From the NCBI GenBank assembly GCA_900552705.1, contig USAX01000029.1, positions 1-16,613 on the forward strand: 16,613 nucleotides of DNA, read 5' to 3'. The position numbers were made by a program, and so were the translations under genes. The notes beneath the pieces are model-generated. The model ran no database searches. It saw nothing but the letters and a program-made list of their open reading frames with translations, and was not told the origin of the DNA. The first letter of the stretch is position 1. Each line of letters begins with the position of its first letter. The DNA comes from an uncultured Collinsella sp. GTDB taxonomy: Bacteria > Actinomycetota > Coriobacteriia > Coriobacteriales > Coriobacteriaceae. Of the stretch, positions 13,352 through 16,613 are shown piece after piece.

Positions 13352-13376
13352 CTTGTTGAGTTTTGGATCCGTGCGC
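13338..13376. terminator. Inverted repeat spanning the convergent gene ends
   Basis: GCGCACGGA (13338-13346) and TCCGTGCGC (13368-13376) form a 9-bp GC-rich stem around a 21-nt loop. It begins in the last codons of the small membrane protein gene and ends on the stop codon of the RNA methyltransferase gene. No T run follows, so it could be a bidirectional, T-less terminator or a 3'-end stabiliser. Confidence 0.35.
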
Positions 13377-14479
13377 TAGCTGCGTTTTCGGATCAGGGCA
13401 ATGTAGAAGCCCTCAAAGTCGCGGCTAGGCGGAATGGTGAGCGTGCCGGGCATACCGTTGGCGACGGACGAGACGTGGCCGGCGGCGATGGCCTCGGTGA
13501 GGGCGTTGCTCTCGACGCGTGGCTCTTCGCCAGCTTCCTGGGCGCGGCGCGTTTCACTTTCGCTCGGCGTGCCATCGAGGGGGATGAGCTCGCAGTCCAT
13601 ATGCTTGTCGAGGGCCTCTTGCAGGGCGTCCTCGTTTTCCTGCGGCAAGATCGAACAAGTCGAATAGGCGAGCGTGCCGCCCGGTTTGAGGGCTCCCATG
13701 GCGCGGTCCAGAAGTGCTCGCTGCGAGCGGGCGCACTTGCTCAGCAGCTGCTCGGTCAGGCCGCGCAGGCTTTTCTCGTTGCCGCTGATGACGGTGCCCG
13801 TGCCGGTGCAGGGGGCGTCGAGCAGGATGCGATCGAAGCGGAAGAACTCGTCGAGCTCGCGTGCGTCGATGCGCATGACGGGCACGTTTTTGGCACCCTG
13901 GCGGTGGAGGTTTGACTCGAGCTTTTCGGCGCGGGGAATGCTCATCTCGCAGGCGGTGAGGTGTGCCTGTCCCTGGGTGAGGGCGGCGATCTGCGTCGTC
14001 TTGCCGCCGGGGGCCGCGCACATGTCCAGGATGTCCTCGCCGGCCTGAGCGCCCAGCACGAGTGGCGGCATCATGGACGACAGACTCTGAAGGTAGATCT
14101 TGCCGTCGCGATAGATGTCGAGGTCCCACAGGTCGGAAACCTGGGCCTCGGGCAGGATGAAAGCGTCCGGGTACCAGGCGACGGTTTGGTGGGCGATGCC
14201 GGCTGCGTCGAGCGCGGCGGCGATGTCCTCGGCGGTTGCCTTGAGCGTGTTGGCGCGCAGCGTGACCGGGCGTGTGACCGCGGCGCCGAAGCCCTCGATC
14301 ATAAGCTCGGCATCGGTGGGCGCATAGGCGCCGGCGACCGTGTCGACCATAAAGCGCGGAAGGTCGGCGGCGGAGGGTTGGGCGGCAAGCTGGTCAGAAA
14401 GCTCGGTAGCAGCAAATTGCCTAAGCTTGAGCTCGGGCTTAACCTGCTTTTTCTGCTTACGACGACGCGGCTTGGACAT
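13376..14479 (-). CDS. RsmB/RsmF/NOP2-family RNA (cytosine-5) methyltransferase
   Basis: A 367-residue S-adenosylmethionine-dependent RNA m5C methyltransferase, acting probably on 16S rRNA or a tRNA. All key motifs are present: SAM-binding DMCAAPGGKT (152-161), motif IV DAPCTGTG (221-228, Cys224) and motif VI YSTCSI (272-277) with the catalytic Cys275, followed by ENEDAL. The first 20 residues are Lys/Arg-rich and likely contact RNA. An N-terminal RNA-recognition-type segment (about 40-130, including RANTLK) precedes the Rossmann domain. It lacks the NusB-like N-terminal domain of full RsmB and a C-terminal PUA extension, so it is closer in length to a compact NOP2/RsmF type; the exact target base cannot be set. 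ATG 14479 is preceded by AAGGAAAG. The REP-like element ends 20 nt upstream of the start. Confidence 0.95.
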   Translation of the reverse strand: MSKPRRRKQKKQVKPELKLRQFAATELSDQLAAQPSAADLPRFMVDTVAGAYAPTDAELMIEGFGAAVTRPVTLRANTLKATAEDIAAALDAAGIAHQTVAWYPDAFILPEAQVSDLWDLDIYRDGKIYLQSLSSMMPPLVLGAQAGEDILDMCAAPGGKTTQIAALTQGQAHLTACEMSIPRAEKLESNLHRQGAKNVPVMRIDARELDEFFRFDRILLDAPCTGTGTVISGNEKSLRGLTEQLLSKCARSQRALLDRAMGALKPGGTLAYSTCSILPQENEDALQEALDKHMDCELIPLDGTPSESETRRAQEAGEEPRVESNALTEAIAAGHVSSVANGMPGTLTIPPSRDFEGFYIALIRKRS

Positions 14480-14498
14480 CCGTCTTTCCTTCCACCTA

Positions 14499-14618
14499 AA
14501 TGATTATTCTGGGACGGGGATTAAAAAATCATTTAATGATCCCCGTCCCAAAAAGACTACTTTGCGTCGCCCGGGAATGATTTTTTAATCCCCGTCCCAG
14601 AATAATCATTCCCGGGCG
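14499..14618. repeat. REP/BIME-like nested inverted repeat
   Basis: A perfect 35-bp inverted repeat (14499-14533 against 14576-14610) carries GGGACGGGGAT near the middle of each arm and is bounded by AATGATT/AATCATT. A third copy of the core, inverted, is at 14539-14549 and pairs with 14511-14521 as an 11-bp hairpin. The right unit is also enclosed by a 15-bp repeat (14568-14582 with 14604-14618, containing CCCGGGAATGATT). Two alternative folds are therefore possible: one long hairpin or two local ones. It fills the gap between two minus-strand genes, without a transposase. It may act as transcript 3' stabiliser or terminator for the synthetase-like gene. Confidence 0.8.
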
Positions 14619-14630
14619 CGTTGCTGTTGC

Positions 14631-16613
14631 CTAGTACTGGCTCTCGTGCTTGCTGAAGAAGTCGAAGCGCGGGGGCAGCGGCTTCACGCGGTGCTCGCCG
14701 GGCTTCTCGCCCAGGCTCTCCACAAACTCATCCGTGGAGGCGAAGATGTTATCCCAGCTAAAGAAGGCGACCGGGTCAACGTCGAAGTACTCGCAGATGA
14801 GCTCGCAGCCGGCAGGGACGATGCCGTGCATCAGGACGGTCGCCACGCGCAGCTCGGTAAAGGCGTCGACGAGGGCCTGCGTCATCGCGGCATTGGCCGG
14901 CTCGCCCTCGAGCTTGTTGGCGGCCTTGGAGGCGTCGCTCCAGCGCTTGTTGGCGGCACGCAGGTAGTCGTCGCACACGGCGAGCGCGCGGTGCGTCTCG
15001 AACTTGTACATGGCTTGCTCAAAGGCGAGAGCTGCCTGCTCGGCGGCTTCGACCACGGTGTCAGAAGCGGCACCGGCGGGGATGCAGCCGTTGCGGTAGG
15101 GGCTCTCGTCGCCCTCCTTGATGGCGACGCCGTAGAAGCAGCTGCGGGCCAGGCGGTTGAAGACGCCGGTCAAAAGGGCGCTCTCCTTAAGGGCCGGATC
15201 GATAACGCGCTTGTCGTCGCAGGCACGCACCTCGTTGCCGTCCTTGTCCTTGCCGGTCACACGCGTGTCGTATGCCTTGGGGCTAAAGCTCACCGGCTTC
15301 TCGGATAGGCCGAGCGACAGCCAGTGCGCGCGCATCTGCTCGCAGGTGTAGTGGTTGAGCAGGTCGTCTGCCGGCGGGGGAGGGGTCTGCGAGGACGAGC
15401 TCGCCTTTTTGCCCATGTAGAGCAGGTGATAGCAGGCGCTGACGGTGCTCTGCGTAAGGTCCCAACCCAGGGCCTCCCACATGGCGGTTTGCGCGATGCA
15501 GTAGAAATAGATGTTGTCCTGACCGATGAACTGGTAGATCTGCGCGTCGTCCGAGCACCACCAGTCGCGCCAGTCGAGCGAGCTGTGCTGGTAGGTGGGC
15601 GCGGGGACCTGCGTGGAATCGGCGGCGGGCTCGCCCATGAGGGCGGCATCCTGGGCGGCGACGCCCTCGGTCACGCCGGCTGCCTTGGCATCGCGCGCGA
15701 GCACGGTACGCGTATAGCTGATGGGCGCCCACAGGCTCTCGGGCCAGCACCAGCAAGTGACGTCGTTCACGCCGTCGACCTCGGGCACCGGAACGCCCCA
15801 GTCGATGTTGCCGGTGATGCGAAAGGGCACGAGCGCCTTGCCGCTGCGGAAGCGCACGCCGCCGTTGGCGAGCACCGCGTGGGCATCGTCGCGCTCCTTC
15901 CAGCTGGGGAAGGTGACGGTAAAGCTGCTCTTGTTGCCCTCGGGCTCCAGCACGGTGTGCTCGGGGAGCTGATCCTCGACGGCATCGAAGGCCTCGCGGA
16001 ACTTGTTTTGGATGTAGAGCTGTGCCGGCAGCAGCCACTCCTCCATGGTCTTGGAGACCACGGAGCGAACCTGCGGGTTCTGGGCGAGCTTGGCGGTATA
16101 GGTCTTCATAAAGTCGAGGTAGGCGGGTAGGTCGAAGTAGAGGTTGTCGACCGGGCGCAGCTCGGGCACCTCGCCGGTGAGCTGGCTCTTGGGTGCGATG
16201 AGCTCTTCGGGCTCAAACTGGTGGCCCAGATCGCACTCGTCGGCATAAGCCTTCTCGGACTTGCAGCCCTGGATGGGGCAGCGGCCGATCACCTGACGGC
16301 CGTTGAGGAACGTGCCGGCCTTGGCATCGTAGAACTGCAGCGTGGAGCGCTTGGAGATGGTGCCCTGCTCGTGCAGGCGCTCGATAATCTCGGCGGTAAC
16401 CTCGTTGTGAATCTGCGCAGCTGGCTCAAGGCCTGAGCCGCCGTAGATGTCGCAGCTGATGTTGTAGTTGTTGAGGGTCGCGGCCTGGCGGGAGTGGTTG
16501 GACTCGACATACTCGCTAATGGACTTGTCGTAGCCCTCGTTCTCCTTGAGCTTGCGGTAGCTCTCCATGATGGGCGAGCCGTAGCAGTCGGTGCCCGAGG
16601 TGAAGATGACGTT
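14631..16613 (-). CDS. Methionyl-tRNA-synthetase-like class I protein with altered KMSKS region (N-terminus outside window)
   Basis: 660 residues are visible; the frame is open to the window edge (first residues NVIFTSGTDCYGSPIMESYR), so the N-terminus with the HIGH motif is missing here. ATG 16568 is internal, not the start. Numbering from that Met: the MetRS-like zinc knuckle region CPIQGC...ECDLGH (97-116; C97, C102, C112, H116), LIAPKSQLTGEVPE (123-136), WGVPVPEV (257-264) and QFIGQDNIYFYCI (346-358; MetRS usually has FIGKD-x-x-x-FH). Where MetRS has the KMSKS loop this protein has GKKASSSSQTPPPPADDLL (386-404), and the methionine-pocket segment usually YVWFDA reads TCWCWPES. An insertion (about 195-250) is also unusual. 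The C-terminal helical part looks like the anticodon-binding domain. It is probably a divergent MetRS paralogue that may not charge tRNA normally; a standard MetRS elsewhere would be expected. Confidence 0.88.
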   Translation of the reverse strand, partial: NVIFTSGTDCYGSPIMESYRKLKENEGYDKSISEYVESNHSRQAATLNNYNISCDIYGGSGLEPAAQIHNEVTAEIIERLHEQGTISKRSTLQFYDAKAGTFLNGRQVIGRCPIQGCKSEKAYADECDLGHQFEPEELIAPKSQLTGEVPELRPVDNLYFDLPAYLDFMKTYTAKLAQNPQVRSVVSKTMEEWLLPAQLYIQNKFREAFDAVEDQLPEHTVLEPEGNKSSFTVTFPSWKERDDAHAVLANGGVRFRSGKALVPFRITGNIDWGVPVPEVDGVNDVTCWCWPESLWAPISYTRTVLARDAKAAGVTEGVAAQDAALMGEPAADSTQVPAPTYQHSSLDWRDWWCSDDAQIYQFIGQDNIYFYCIAQTAMWEALGWDLTQSTVSACYHLLYMGKKASSSSQTPPPPADDLLNHYTCEQMRAHWLSLGLSEKPVSFSPKAYDTRVTGKDKDGNEVRACDDKRVIDPALKESALLTGVFNRLARSCFYGVAIKEGDESPYRNGCIPAGAASDTVVEAAEQAALAFEQAMYKFETHRALAVCDDYLRAANKRWSDASKAANKLEGEPANAAMTQALVDAFTELRVATVLMHGIVPAGCELICEYFDVDPVAFFSWDNIFASTDEFVESLGEKPGEHRVKPLPPRFDFFSKHESQY

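Noticed and set aside
13158..13379. A 73-codon plus-strand frame overlapping the small membrane protein.
   Set aside because: It has no ribosome site at its start and gives an Arg/Ser/Trp-rich product; the 56-residue frame has the ribosome site and membrane span.

Overview
The window looks like chromosome from a high-GC anaerobic gut actinobacterium of the Coriobacteriia, most like Collinsella. This is inferred from GC-rich coding with GTG starts, a class III fructose-1,6-bisphosphatase, a DegV protein, Lys/Asp/Ser-rich surface-protein linkers and the general gene content. No rRNA, tRNA, CRISPR array or transposase gene was seen. Gene order is mostly ordinary housekeeping, with one striking accessory locus.

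Layout. (1) 103-2291, plus strand: a small phasin-like protein and an ABC1/UbiB-family kinase in a two-gene operon closed by a hairpin terminator. (2) 2369-7486, plus strand: a promoter, a cobalamin (B12) riboswitch, a 1288-residue secreted surface protein and a 305-residue membrane-anchored partner, then a strong terminator. The large protein has four DUF4430 domains (transcobalamin/intrinsic-factor C-terminal-like), a PQQ-like beta-propeller, an InlB-type repeat and a C-terminal membrane anchor. The partner has one DUF4430 domain at the end of a long linker. (3) 7526-10602, minus strand: two paralogous GtrA-family membrane proteins and class III fructose bisphosphatase. (4) 10886-11882, plus strand: a DegV-family fatty-acid-binding protein. 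(5) 11896-12987, minus strand: a TIM-barrel-like protein of unknown function that may be translated from a leaderless mRNA. (6) 13181-13351, plus strand: a 56-residue single-span membrane protein. (7) 13376-14479, minus strand: an RsmB/NOP2-type RNA cytosine-5 methyltransferase. (8) 14499-14618: a REP/BIME-like nested inverted repeat. (9) 14631-16613, minus strand: a methionyl-tRNA-synthetase-like protein that runs off the window edge and has altered catalytic motifs.

The best candidate for an undescribed system is region 2. A B12-sensing RNA precedes two surface proteins whose repeated domain belongs to the family of the beta domain of human B12 carriers. The simplest reading is a B12 capture apparatus on the cell surface: the large protein, anchored at its C-terminus, presents four binding-type domains, and the small protein, anchored at its N-terminus, presents a fifth. 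No transporter gene is present in the window, so uptake would depend on a system encoded elsewhere. B12 binding is inferred from domain family plus riboswitch linkage and is not shown by the sequence alone.
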